Assembly (NCBI GenBank): GCA_014904985.1
Contig: MU128934.1
Coordinates: forward strand, 91,055 to 155,054
DNA length: 64,000 bases
Reading direction: 5' to 3'
Source: Hydnum rufescens UP504
Lineage: Eukaryota; Basidiomycota; Agaricomycetes; Cantharellales; Hydnaceae
Position numbers and translations under genes: made by a program. This document shows, piece after piece, positions 11,816 through 21,638 of the stretch; the stretch's first letter is position 1; every line of letters starts with the position of its first letter. A model generated the notes under the pieces. It was not told the DNA's origin, made no database searches, and worked only from the letters and a program-made list of their open reading frames with translations.

Positions 11816-13502
11816 TCTGCACGTAGCCGTAATTAATTTCGTAATTGGTCATGTGATCCTCCAAAGGCTGGAAGTGGTGTGATTTCGCATTTTCTGATAC
11901 TGGATGTTTTTATCTTCCACAGCAGGTCATTGGCCAGTGGGTGGTTGCTTGGGGCTTGTGTGGGTTCCGACCATGCATGACCTACAACATTAAAAGATAC
12001 ATTAGCATGAAAATTTGCAGCAGCACAAAAGAGCAGCTTCCGCTGCTCTTTTTGCGCTGTTGTATGTACTACAATGAAAAAAATAAAATAAAAAGTACCT
12101 TGTGACCACACCCGGGTGTGTGGTCAGGTGCTTGCCTTTCTAGGTGGCTGCTGGGTGTGGTAGTGAAGAGAGAACTCAATGCCAGAAATTGCCAGAATCC
12201 AAAAAGCACCCAAGTCCCAGCACCAGAAGCACAATCATGCATTATTGAGCTCTGACTTATTATTGTGGTCATCCTCACATTTTTGGATAGATATTTATAT
12301 AGTACTTATTACATGTGTGAACACTTGCTATTAATCTATATTGTGCTTCGGGTGCTGGTGGGACTTGAATGCTTTTTGGATTCCGGCAATTTCTGGCATT
12401 GAGTTCTCTCTTCATAACTACATGACCTAGAAAGGCAAGCACCCAAGCACACATCCGCCAATGTGGGTGTGGTCACAAGGTACTTTTTTTTTTTTTCATT
12501 GTAGTACATACAACAGCACAAAAAGAGCAGCAGAAGCTGCTCTTTGCACTGCTGCGAATTTTCATGCTAATGTATCTTTTAATGTTGTAGGTCATGCATG
12601 GTCAGAACCCGCACAAGCCCCGAGCAACCACCCACTGGCCAATGACCCACCGAATGAAAACCTGGCCACTGGACGAAATACAAGGCACAACGAGAAGCTG
12701 CCAAATGGCAACATGCCCAACAAGTGCCCCCCAGGAACCACACACCCGCTGTGGCGGGTGTGTGGTACTATAAAAGATGAGTATTCCCTCCAGTATACAC
12801 AGCCGTGCAAAGGTTTTGGTATTTACTTATGTATTTTTTTTTAAACTCCAGGTGCGCATATCAACACCGAACTGAAGCCCATATGACCCCCTGTATGAAG
12901 AACTGGGCACAAGCCCACATTGACCCCACCGTCCACATCAACACCAAACCATGAGGTGCCATACACCCGCTGGAGCGGGTGTGTGGTACCAAAAGGTATG
13001 ATTTTTCTTTTCTATTTTCTATGCATATGTGGCGCAAAAAGGGCAGTGCAAGCTGCCCTTCTAACATGTATTTGTCTTATTCTAGATTGTGTGACAGTTA
13101 TCACCCAAGCCTGAACAAACCACTGGCCCCGGCAACAAGAACCCCCACACCCGCATATCAACACCGAACCGAAGCCCATGCAACCCCCTGTACGGAAAAC
13201 CGGGCATGAACCTGTATTGACCCCACCATCCACATCAATGCCAAACTGTGAGGTACCACACACCCACTGGAGTGGGTGTGGCACTAAAAGGCATGATTTT
13301 CCTTTTTTAAATCTAATTTTCTATGTGTGTGGTGCAAAAAGGGCAGTGCAAGCTGCCCTTTTTGCGTCACTTCTAATATATATTTGTTTTATTCTAGATC
13401 ATGTGACAGATGCCCATTCTAAAATGGCTGTCGGTCTTCATCCCAGTCACTTCCATCTCCCCCAGACCTCATTCTCATAAATCATGTGATTTATTTGGTG
13501 CC

Positions 13503-13896
13503 TTACAGCTGATAAAATATATGTAGAGCACTTATAAAATTTTCTCCTTCAGATAGTTCTGACCCAACTCTATTGCAGCTTTGATGCCACAGCTGTCACG
13601 TCTCAGACTCAGCCGGGGTCCCAATGTTCTGGCCCTCCATTGCGAGGGCAATGATAGGAGAAAGTGCGTGTTTTGGCCTCAAGATGCCTATCTCACTTGC
13701 CTCTGAAACTATACAATGCCTAATAGACTGTACTACAGCACTCTCCAACAAAGGACCTCTGTCACCCTCATCTTTGATTTGAGAGATGTGGCAGTTGTGG
13801 AAGGCTGTGGCTGTCAAAGCCGCAATGGAGTTGGCGGAGCTATCCGAATGAAAATAATTAGAAAAAAGGGGTCTACATATATTTTATCAGCTGTAA
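13503..13896. mobile_element. 394-bp TIR element (MITE), TA target
   Basis: Perfect 25-bp inverted repeats occupy 13,503-13,527 and 13,872-13,896 (TTACAGCTGATAAAATATAT...). Reading the end as CAGCTGAT leaves a TA dinucleotide directly outside both ends, the target duplication of Tc1/mariner-type elements. The interior (about 345 bp) has no convincing transposase, so it is non-autonomous. Confidence 0.8.
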
Positions 13897-13925
13897 TGAA
13901 CAATACAGTTTGGTAACGCTCAACA

Positions 13926-14560
13926 ATGTCAGACTACCACAGTCCACAGTCTGCCGCCACCAAAATGGTTTCCTTGGGTGACGGTATTACCCAGCAGTTA
14001 GAATCAAGCCCGACTTTGCCATCTGTAACTTCAGTATCTGGCCCCCTCTCCATATCTTTGGCTCGCCCACTGTCAACGACCATAGTCAATATCATCCCAT
14101 CCTTCAAATCTGCTCCCTCCACTCACTTGATCTGTGGGCTGAGATGGTGCAAGAATACCAAGACACGAGTCCGACACGAGTTTTTACTGCTGGAGGTGGA
14201 GAGACTGGGAATCTGTAATGTGTGGCTGCGACTTGACAGACGACCAGACAAAGATGCCTCCCTGAAGGAGCTATTCTTCTCAGATGCAAAGTCAGATGAC
14301 TCTGTGAGGGTGTTCAAATAGTGATATGTTGTACCAAATTGACTATACTAACGGAACACCAAACAATGATAGGTGGAGATGTGCGACAATCCTGCACATC
14401 TGTGGGATGAATCAGAGAGCGAGATCCTAGTTGTTACTCACTTCAAGGATCCACCGCATTTAGCAGTGCTTGGTGACCTTCTCTCCGTCATAGAGATGGA
14501 GTCTTGTAAATACAAAGTCTATCCAGTGAGTATCACCCTCAAGTTTGCAGTCATACACTG
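13926..14560 (+). CDS. uncharacterised multi-exon protein
   Basis: The first exon starts at ATG 13,926 (MSDYHSPQSAATKMVSLGDG) and stays open for about 127 codons, with residue use like a real protein (CGLRWCKNTKTRVRHEFLLL, then a WLRLDRRPD motif). It appears to splice near 14,303-14,371 into a second exon reading MCDNPAHLWDESESEILVV...LLSVIEMESCKYKVYP. A further donor lies near 14,528 and a possible third exon follows. I recognise no domain; HEFLLLEVE/WLRLDRR blocks occur in uncharacterised agaric proteins as I recall. It begins 30 bp after the MITE, so the element may supply its promoter. The 3' end is uncertain. Confidence 0.45.
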
Positions 14561-14561
14561 A

Positions 14562-16656
14562 TGCGCTGATCTCCAGGAGAATTGTTTTTTTTTCTGTTCG
14601 GTAATCTATGAGAATCTATTTAGCATGGGTGGTGGTGAAAATGTGAAGGGCACTCCGAGTCACCTCTCCTTGTCCCTTGCTCCCCGAGTGAGGGCAAGCA
14701 TCAGAGATAAAATGGACGAGTTGCGGCTGGTTCCCCTAGATCACAGGGTTTCCCGGTGCGTCCATTATTCACTGGCTACATCTCGAGTGTTTCCTCACCG
14801 TCTCAGGAGACACCAGACATTGGAAACAGAAAGCATGACAAAACCTGTTGGAGCGAGCGGATACGGAAGTGGCCGGGTACGACGTCGGTGACAAGCGCGA
14901 CCCCTGTGTGGCTATGCCGACGACCTTGCCAATCGTCAATCCGCCAATCTAGCTAAATCCTGTAGCCGAGTTTCACCGCGATATTTTACCTCTTTGTTTT
15001 GCTGGCACCACCGGCAGTCGGACATCTCTTTTTTTTTCCTCAGTCTATTTTCATGTGCTCTTTACCCTCAAGTAAATACTATAAAAAGTCGGGCTTAGGC
15101 CCTCCAAATATCAAGGACTTCTCTGTGTTCTTCCCGCCATTGCTGCTATTCACCTGAGCATTTGAGGCTCGCCGATCTCTCGAATTCGTCCTGACCCGCT
15201 TAGTAATCAGGGGGATCTTGTCCGAATACAGTAACTCTCACTAAAACCAACTCTCCCTGAGGTGTATCGATAGAATGGTTAAAGGATTAGGGCTACTGCT
15301 GATTTCTATGGTTTTTCCAAGGAAGTCAGTTCTATTGGGGATGAGCATAATACTATAGTGTTAAGATATCTGGTAGCAGCGATAGATGTGGTGCACCGCG
15401 CCGATCCCTGGCTCTTAAGCTGGATATTTTTCATTATTAATCAGTTGGTTTGTGTATGCTCAAAGTATGAAGACAGGGTTCAATTGAACTCATGAGGAGG
15501 GAAAAGAAAGACAAAGGAGAAGAGAATATGGAGCTTAGCATCTAAAGATGAAAAGAAGGACCATGTATACTAGCCAAAGGAAATCATACATACGTCTTAG
15601 GTCGCGTACAGATGTTCGTGTGACGGTACGATGCACTCAATGGCAAAGCGGCCATTATGTCCCCCACTGCAGATTATCTGCGATGAAGTATCCTCGCAGT
15701 GCAAGTTGGAACACGAACGTCGGGAAAACAAGCTGCGGATCGCACAGATCGTCTTTGGCAAGCGGGAAGTTTCAGCCCACACTCTTGAATATCAAAGAGA
15801 AGAAGACGCGGCAAGGAAACAAAAAGTAACACAACGTCGACAATATCGCGAATTAATCGACATAGACGAGAGTCATGAAGGAGTCCTATTTGCGCACTGC
15901 ATATTCGCAGCCACACGGAGCCCGAGAGACACCCACAATCGGGGGACGCAAAGCACACCTCCAAAAAAGGATCATGACGCATACGGTCTCAGGAACAATG
16001 AGAGCGGTATCCAAGGTATCCAATGCGAAACAAGAAGGTGAAGCTGCATAATTCAGTTTAAAGGACACTCTAGATTTGCCAATCATACAGACCCTTGTCG
16101 CCCCAGAACGTAGGGAAGTAGCCGCCGTCTGGAGCTTTGCCTCCAGACAGACCAAACTAGAGAGCATGGACACTACGACTCTTCTCAACAGGGGTCCAGG
16201 TCACATACGACAAGCCAGAAGGCAGAAGGATTTGGGTCCAGTTCGGCCCAAATGATCACTCAACGATGGGTTTGAAATCGGCTACAGGGAGAGGCAATGG
16301 GAAAGGATAATCCGAGGCGATATTGAACCGTGACCATAATCGACCCACTTGCGAGAGCAAAGCTTGCACAAACCATCCCCGCACCCATAACAGACACTTC
16401 AACAAGGGAGTCCCCATGAACCCTGATTGCACGGATCAGCACATGCCAATGGCGATTTCACTGTGAAGTATTAATTGTCTCACCATACAAGGGTGTTGAG
16501 TTTCCTAGAGGCAGCCGCCTGAACACCCGGGGTTATAACACCCATAATCATGCACGATGATGACGGTAGCATCACCATGTTTGTCGTTTGACGGGCGGGG
16601 GGTCGGGGATACTAACTTCGGCTGTCTCCGGTGTTGGGCTATCGAATCTTGCCGAC
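14562..16656. other. long stretch without a supportable gene
   Basis: Open frames up to 136 codons exist (for example 15,631-16,041 plus and 15,886-16,188 minus) but overlap each other antisense and show no domain or splice support. A TATA-like CTATAAAAAG lies near 15,080. The segment 15,885-16,200 has a codon-like feel on the minus strand and could be a pseudogene remnant. Nothing further can be supported. Confidence 0.4.
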
Positions 16657-17244
16657 ATGGTCAGGTCGTCCGACGTTCTCCTTATCATCGTCAGTAATCC
16701 TCTTGCTGGATATAAGAAGTATCTATATCTCTTTGGTTCTTAAATCTCCAGGTTGCTATCGTATTTCCTCCCGTAGCAGGTGCACTTTGCTCGATACTCG
16801 ATGAAGCCCTTGATAGCCAGCTCACTTCAGCGTTCTTAACTTAGTCGCGTTCATAACAGGATGCTCTTGTGACCTCATTCTCAACATCGTCTTGGTTCGT
16901 CACTTCTTTGCATTCTGAGGCGGCCTCACTCGTGAACACCCCTCTCATCATCTCATTTTTCCCCATAAAATATCTTCTAGTCAATATTCGGCTACGTTCC
17001 GGGTTGCATCCACGCCTTCTGGCTCATCTACAAGAAGATTGAAGCCGAGGAGAAATACGGAAACGGTGGCTTCCGCTGTATGTCATTGACGATACACTTC
17101 ACTTTTAGCCCCTTTTCTTTGCTGACGAGGCTGTACTTGGGTTTTTTTTTTTCCAAAGATGTCGGGAATGGAGCCTATATCGCGGTGTATAGCCCCGAGA
17201 GCGGAGTACCGCCCCCAGCCAATTACGGGTCCACAAACGTTTGA
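16657..17244 (+). CDS. PMP3/UPF0057 plasma-membrane proteolipid
   Basis: A tiny two-helix membrane protein that in yeast helps hold the plasma membrane potential and limits Na+ and K+ leak. Exons by eye: ATG 16,657 giving MVRSSDVLLII; 16,752-16,779 giving VAIVFPPVA; about 16,860-16,894 giving the GCSCDLILNIVL block; 16,981-17,077 giving SIFGYVPGCIHAFWLIYKKI plus EAEEKYGNGGF; and 17,159-17,244 giving RYVGNGAYIAVYSPESGVPP to TGA. Both family motifs (GCSCDL and PGxIHAFWLIYK) are present. The few residues normally between PPVA and GCSC (xFLxT) are not in an obvious exon; a microexon at about 16,831-16,843 (FLT) could supply them. The C-terminal tail after YVGNG is longer than in yeast, as is common in fungi. 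Confidence 0.85.
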
Positions 17245-17706
17245 TGTCCGGCGCCACACACACGACTTCAGGACTTTTCTTTTTTCAAAGGAGTACAACG
17301 CCTTTTTTCTTCCCTTTGCATCCATTGTTCCTCCCTCGCCTTGGATTGTTCATTGTACATCAGCCCAATATGATACCAATACCGCCGGATGTAGGGATAC
17401 CGACAAACAGTCTAGTTTCCGCACGCCGATGCCTCTAAGAGCAGCCATCCTGACAGTCCAGAACGTCATCCCCCACAAGCTCTAACAGACCCGCTAAATC
17501 GGATCTATAATACGCATAAGGCTCAAGAGTCAGCCAAGGTGCGCTTATCAGAGTCCCAGAAAGCACTGAAACTCCATTCACAAATACCAACGCCCGAAAG
17601 AACAGTCAATTATGCAGCATCTAGCAAGATACATATCTCCACTAAAGACGCAGATTGCAAGGCAATGATGTATAATATACGTGAAGGCATAGCAGAGCCA
17701 ACATGT
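17245..17706. other. intergenic, PMP3 3' flank
   Basis: Convergent space between PMP3 (+) and the minus-strand secreted gene. Only short frames occur, without domain or splice support, and no repeat was seen. Confidence 0.5.
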
Positions 17707-18525
17707 CTACTCGCATCCGCAAGGAGCCCCACCAGCCAACAAGGTCAATACGAGCTTGACGGCAGCAAACACCTCAAGGTGGATGTGGAGGCTATGGTAA
17801 AAGATATCAGCATGAGGACAGGAGACAGGGCCAACACGAACTTACGCCGCAGTGAGTTCCACAGAGATCACAGGGATTAACTCAATAACCACTTTGATCA
17901 AGGCAGCAAGGCAGACGTCGAGCTCAAGGATGAGCTGGGCGCAGACATCAACACTATAGCGGCCGCAAGCGCCCACGATTCCCTACAGACGGGGATAAGC
18001 AAGCATTCATTAACCGAGAAAAAGAATTCACTACGCACGAGGAGGATTGAGATGATGACGGAGACGATATCAGCAAGCTCAGCGACGATGATAACCGCAT
18101 CAATTTCAATCTCCGCAATTAGACCGATAGCAACATTGACGGCAACGATAATGTCATCGCATGATTTCTTTGGGTCCATCTTCCCGTCTGCGTCGCATAA
18201 GGGGTAAGAATACGATTAGATCAATCGGCGACCTCGCTTACCGAGGTTGGGTAGGATCACATCAATGTCAGCCTTGAGAGTAATGAGAACATCCAAGAGG
18301 TCCCGCTGGCAACCTTCAGGAGGAGATCGAGTCATGAGCACCACAGTCATGAAGAAAATAGACCAAGCAACACATACCACATGCATGATCGGGGAAGTCA
18401 CCACGAACCATGAGGCTGACGTCGATATCGCGAGCAGCGATATCGGCAGTCTTGATGGGTTTGGCACAAGCGAACAGTCCAAACGATGCAACAGCGAGGA
18501 AAGAGGCAAAGCGGAGGGAAACCAT
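17707..18525 (-). CDS. small hydrophobic secreted protein, 5 exons
   Basis: Start at 18,525: MVSLRFASFLAVASFGLFAC is a clear signal peptide, followed by KPIKTADIAARDIDV, a probable short pro-region. GT-AG introns then join RCQRDLLDVLITLKADIDVI, DGKMDPKKSCDDIIVAVNVA, a long Ile/Val/Ala-rich helical stretch to ISILL, then GIVGACGRYSVDVCAQLILE and finally ALHIHLEVFAAVKLVLTLLA before TAG at 17,707-17,709. The length is about 185 aa. Frame continuity across four introns in otherwise short open frames is strong evidence of a real gene. I know no characterised family; similar amphipathic secreted proteins of unknown role are common in agarics. A TATA box sits about 100 bp upstream. Confidence 0.7.
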
Positions 18526-18622
18526 TTTAGTAAAAGAGGGTGGGGGTAAGTCAAGTAAGGAACGACAAAGGCGGGTGAAGGATGAGGTGGTGGGATGGAG
18601 GAAATGTGGTTTCAAGGCTCCT

Positions 18623-18630
18623 CTTTATAC
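18623..18630 (-). promoter_or_regulatory. TATA box of the small secreted protein gene
   Basis: On the minus strand GTATAAAG lies about 100 bp upstream of the ATG at 18,525. Transcription would start about 30 bp further on, leaving a 5' UTR of about 70 bases. Confidence 0.55.
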
Positions 18631-19746
18631 CTTGCAGGCAAGTGTTAGCTTCCGATGCCGCCCAACTAGTCCGAGTTCCGAGCTGGAATTCCACACAAAT
18701 ACGGGCTGTCCAGGTACGGCAAACTACGCCCGAGTTGCTGGCATATACCAAGTAATGCGTTAGATCCCAGCAGACCTTTCGTAAAAGACAGAATCGAAAC
18801 TCGACCCTTCCTTGAGTGTGCCTTAAAGACGTCAGACGACATGAGGCACCAAGCCTACCTTCCAGCAAGAAAAGCTCCAAGAACAAAGCAGGACTTCCAA
18901 CCCTGCATATTCATATTGTAGGCCGGCCATCAGGCACCGGTAGACTGCGCAGTGCAGACGCTGGGAGCCATCGCTAACGAACAAATCGGCCTAAGACGAG
19001 GGTCAGCGTCCTACATGAGCGCCCGCTGGTAAACGCAGCGGTGTTACATCACAGGCAAATATAAATTGAATTAATTGATATACATACCTGGGAAATGCCG
19101 AAAACAATCCCATATTTGGCTCCAATAGAGTCGCCTATTCGGGATAGAAGTCTATTTAGGAATGCGACCGCCTCATGCCCAGGTTGGCCCTGCTGTCCAT
19201 AATACCGTCTCTCGGCGGAGGTAGCACAATCGGAGGTGTTTCACCATAAAACTGTCAGAAATACGTGAATTTGAACATTGCCAGGGGCCAAGCAAATTTC
19301 AGGGTAGGGCAGCCCGTTCGCAGACGAGACATATCAGACTGGAAGGGCAGGATGCTAGGCCTTCATACATCACCATATGACTAGCATCTTCCGCACAGCT
19401 GAGATGGGTGCTGCACCGAGGGGAGATGTCTGCGTAAATAAACTGAGGAATCTTCCCGGTAACTAATACCGATGGGATGGGCGTACCTAGGTTAGAAACC
19501 AAATCAACCGTGTGATTGCTCAGAGATCAAAAAGCGTGAGTGAGTGTACAAGTCAGGGCCACAGCGCTGCTTCCATGATTAGTTTGGACATGGCTCAAAG
19601 CCTGATCGAAACGAAGAGATAATTATACAGACCAAATCTAAGATACAGGGACTGAATGAAGCATATTCTGGTAAGTACGAGTTCTCAGGAATCCTGCCAC
19701 GCGATGACGCCCTACTAACCAAAATACATATGTAGAGAGAGCTGGC
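18631..19746. other. unassigned stretch, possible minus-strand exon
   Basis: No gene can be built. A minus-strand block at about 19,085-19,205 reads like an exon (RRYYGQQGQPGHEAVAFLNR then LLSRIGDSIGAKYGIVFGIS) with a GTATGT donor after it. I could not attach a start or a domain, so it is noted only. No repeats were seen. Confidence 0.35.
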
Positions 19747-20198
19747 TCATGCTGGCGAGGCGGAGGGGAAAAACCACCTGAGAACTTTCCATAGGAACCA
19801 TACCCCAATAAACCCAGTGGCGACAAGAACGACGAGACGCGCTTGAGAGGTTCCACCCGCTCCACCAAATGCGCGTACTGCATTTCGGCCTGACTGTGCT
19901 AAGCCAGAGGCAAAAGACGAAAAAGAATCTCCCTGAAATAAGCCCCTCAGAGATCAGAACGAGGAAGTCACCCCTTGCGGGAAGGTAAACAACGCACGGT
20001 ATGGTCGAGATCACGGTTCTGCTGTTCGGCACCATTGTGTATATCTATTGTGATCTACCGGGAATTTGTAGGCACGAAGAGAGGTTTGTTACGAAGAAAA
20101 GGGCAACGTACCCCACGAAGAGTCCGTATCTTGTTGTGCAGTGCATCCAACTGCTGGTCGTTCTGAGTTTCGTACGTTCTGTTAGCGGAGGTGGCCAT
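19747..20198 (-). CDS. Qc-SNARE, Sft1/Bet1 type
   Basis: A tail-anchored SNARE of Golgi traffic. Exon 1 (20,198-20,112): MATSANRTYETQNDQQLDAL plus HNKIRTLRG. Exon 2 (20,054-19,998): ITIDIHNGAEQQNRDLDHT. Exon 3 (19,932-19,747): GDSFSSFASGLAQSGRNAVR...ARLVVLVATGFIGVWFLWKV plus a short lumenal tail to TGA. The introns are canonical GT-AG, and phase 0 joins give 109 residues. The heptad SNARE motif spans about residues 15-70 with the zero-layer Gln in AEQQNRDLD. A single C-terminal membrane helix of about 18 residues follows. Family size (about 100 aa) and the NDQxLDxLHxKIRTLRG start match Sft1 better than Bet1. The ATG at 20,198 was chosen because it begins the conserved block; an upstream in-frame ATG at 20,282 would add 28 residues. 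Confidence 0.85.
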
Positions 20199-20809
20199 AT
20201 CGCCACGTGGCTGCGACTCAACACCGGCATATCCCGAGCCTTCACGCCTGGATCTTTCTGCATCGTTGCCCAGATAATTCACATAGAAGAGTCAGCGAGT
20301 GGATGAGGGGCACGGCTTCCGGGGGATGGGGTGTCACCCCACTCTCTGATTCGAAGATGTTTATTCTCGCTATGATGTTAGGATTTTGGCCCCTCATCAG
20401 CCACCACTGTGCATCAAGTCTTCTATGGCATCGTTACATTGAACGGACTATTTTCGCTATGGACGGGCCGGTTGTTGTTTCTGGTAGAATACTTTCGCGG
20501 GACGCCGTCGTGAGAATCAGTTGGTAATCTATGTTGGCTTGAGGCTTCCCTACCCCGTATTTACCATTATTAAATTTCGCTGTCCTTCCGAGTCTTACAG
20601 CGACAGTCTTCGCGGTTGGTAAGATGATAAATCATTGATGATTGATTAAAAAGCGCTCGCTTTGTTGCAATTCACACATGTATCTACGCGAAGAAAGTCC
20701 GTGCAGTATGAGAACGAAAGAGGGAATGGATACCACCAGTAGGATCCAACAAACAGAAAATAGTGTTCATGAACCGCCCAACATCACACCAGCCGCCCAC
20801 GTCCGCACC
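20199..20809. other. intergenic, no feature seen
   Basis: This lies between the SNARE start (minus) and the 3' end of the secreted-protein gene (minus). There are short frames only and no repeats; it must contain the SNARE promoter, but no clear TATA box was found. Confidence 0.4.
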
Positions 20810-21585
20810 TCAGTTGTAATGGATGTACTCAATCCCCAACTTATGTCCCGTATCCTGATCCGGGTGTACGGTAATAGCAGGGGCCGCAGAAGTGCCAGGG
20901 GCGAAGTAGTACTTCTTGCTGTGCTGCCCTTTGGGCGCCCCAATCATCTCCAGAGAATAATCGGCAATCTCGTACCCGGTCGCAACCTCGACGATCGCGA
21001 AGTATTGAGTCTCCTGGCTGCTGTTGTCTGCGTAGGAGCATGCCTCGGCCGTGAGGAACTCGTGTCCCGGCTCGATCCATCGTCGCGTCAGGCAGAGCGC
21101 TGGCGCATTGGGATTGTAGGGGTCGCCGTAGGCGCGAATGTGACCGTACCATCGGTTGTGCCCGCCAACTGTGTCGGAGGAGGGGAACTTCATGTAGGTC
21201 GAGGTACATGCCTCGCTATAATGAGAACAGAGAAATAATGAAGTCAGTATTGCCACTGCTCGAGGAAGAGGGTAGGAATGGATGGCGGAAAGCCGAAGAC
21301 TCACAATCCAAAATTATCCCCCTGGAAAGGTTGGGAGTTGATCAGGACCATGGGGTTATTACCAGGGTTCGCGTGGCTGCCGATGGCGGCAAGCGCGTCA
21401 GAGAGGTGGTAATTGGATTGAATGCCCGGCAGTGAGGTTGGGTTCTTCGTGCTGCTGTGGAGGTATAGGTATTGGGCACCATTCAGAGATATGATGTTGC
21501 AGTGGACTGGGGGTTTGCGTTCCGTTGGAGTGGCTAACGCGGCGCCGAGGAGGGAGATTCCGAGAGCGAGCCAAGAGGTGTACAT
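20810..21585 (-). CDS. secreted protein of unknown function, 2 exons
   Basis: Exon 1 (21,585-21,305) starts MYTSWLALGISLLGAALATP, a standard signal peptide, and continues TERKPPVHCNIISLNGAQYL and on to GDNFG. An 89-bp GT-AG intron (21,304-21,216) joins in phase 2 to exon 2 (21,215-20,810). Exon 2 reads FEACTSTYMKFPSSDTVGGH, then a Cys/Tyr/Trp-bearing domain with CLTRRWIEPGHEFLTAEAC, ending KLGIEYIHYN and a stop. The mature part is about 200 aa with about 5 Cys, suggesting disulphides. The compact beta-like pattern is reminiscent of ricin-B-like or carbohydrate-binding folds, but no diagnostic motif is seen, so function is left open. TATAAAG lies about 47 bp upstream. Confidence 0.75.
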
Positions 21586-21631
21586 GCTGAAGGACGATGG
21601 GGAACTGGTGTCCTCCCCACTCCCTCGACCC

Positions 21632-21638
21632 CTTTATA
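21632..21638 (-). promoter_or_regulatory. TATA box of the secreted-protein gene
   Basis: TATAAAG on the minus strand, 47-53 bp upstream of the ATG at 21,585. The short spacing implies a 5' UTR of only about 20 bases. Confidence 0.6.

Larger units (their letters stand above)
10243..11925. mobile_element. 1.68 kb insert splitting the palindrome's left arm
   Basis: The right arm reads across this point without interruption, which defines the insert. The segment begins (G)GTATAGAAG and ends TTCCACAGCAG, so its borders look like GT...AG splice sites. It contains three tandem families: a roughly 30-bp minisatellite (10,443-10,560), a diverged 55-60 bp repeat around GAGAACAAAAG (about 11,000-11,175), and a roughly 160-bp repeat (about 11,412-11,815). 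No TIR or target duplication was found. Either an insertion, or loss of a matching segment from the right arm, would explain it. Confidence 0.6.
9482..13411. repeat. giant inverted repeat of exon-like modules
   Basis: The right arm (12,340-13,411) pairs with a left arm in two parts (9,482-10,242 and 11,926-12,233), at roughly 85-95% identity by eye, around a spacer of about 105 bp (12,234-12,339). Read outward from the centre, each arm is a series of GC-richer blocks of about 150-190 bp. Each block is bounded by intron-like signals: acceptors such as TTCTAG, CTCCAG or TTGTAG, and GTATGA-type or GCATGA donors. The blocks begin near TATCAACACCGAA and end in a palindrome such as CACCCGCTGGAGCGGGTG followed by GGTACC/AAAAG. 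Each intron-like spacer carries an AAAGGGCAG...CTGCCCTTT hairpin. The left arm is split by the 1.68 kb insert listed separately. Confidence 0.85.

Noticed and set aside
15631..16041. 136-codon plus frame and overlapping minus frames
   Set aside because: Mutually antisense, no domain, no splice signals in phase; not better than chance.
20642..21238. 198-codon plus-strand open frame
   Set aside because: It is antisense to the two-exon secreted protein, which has a signal peptide, a phase-correct intron and a TATA box; the plus frame has none of these.
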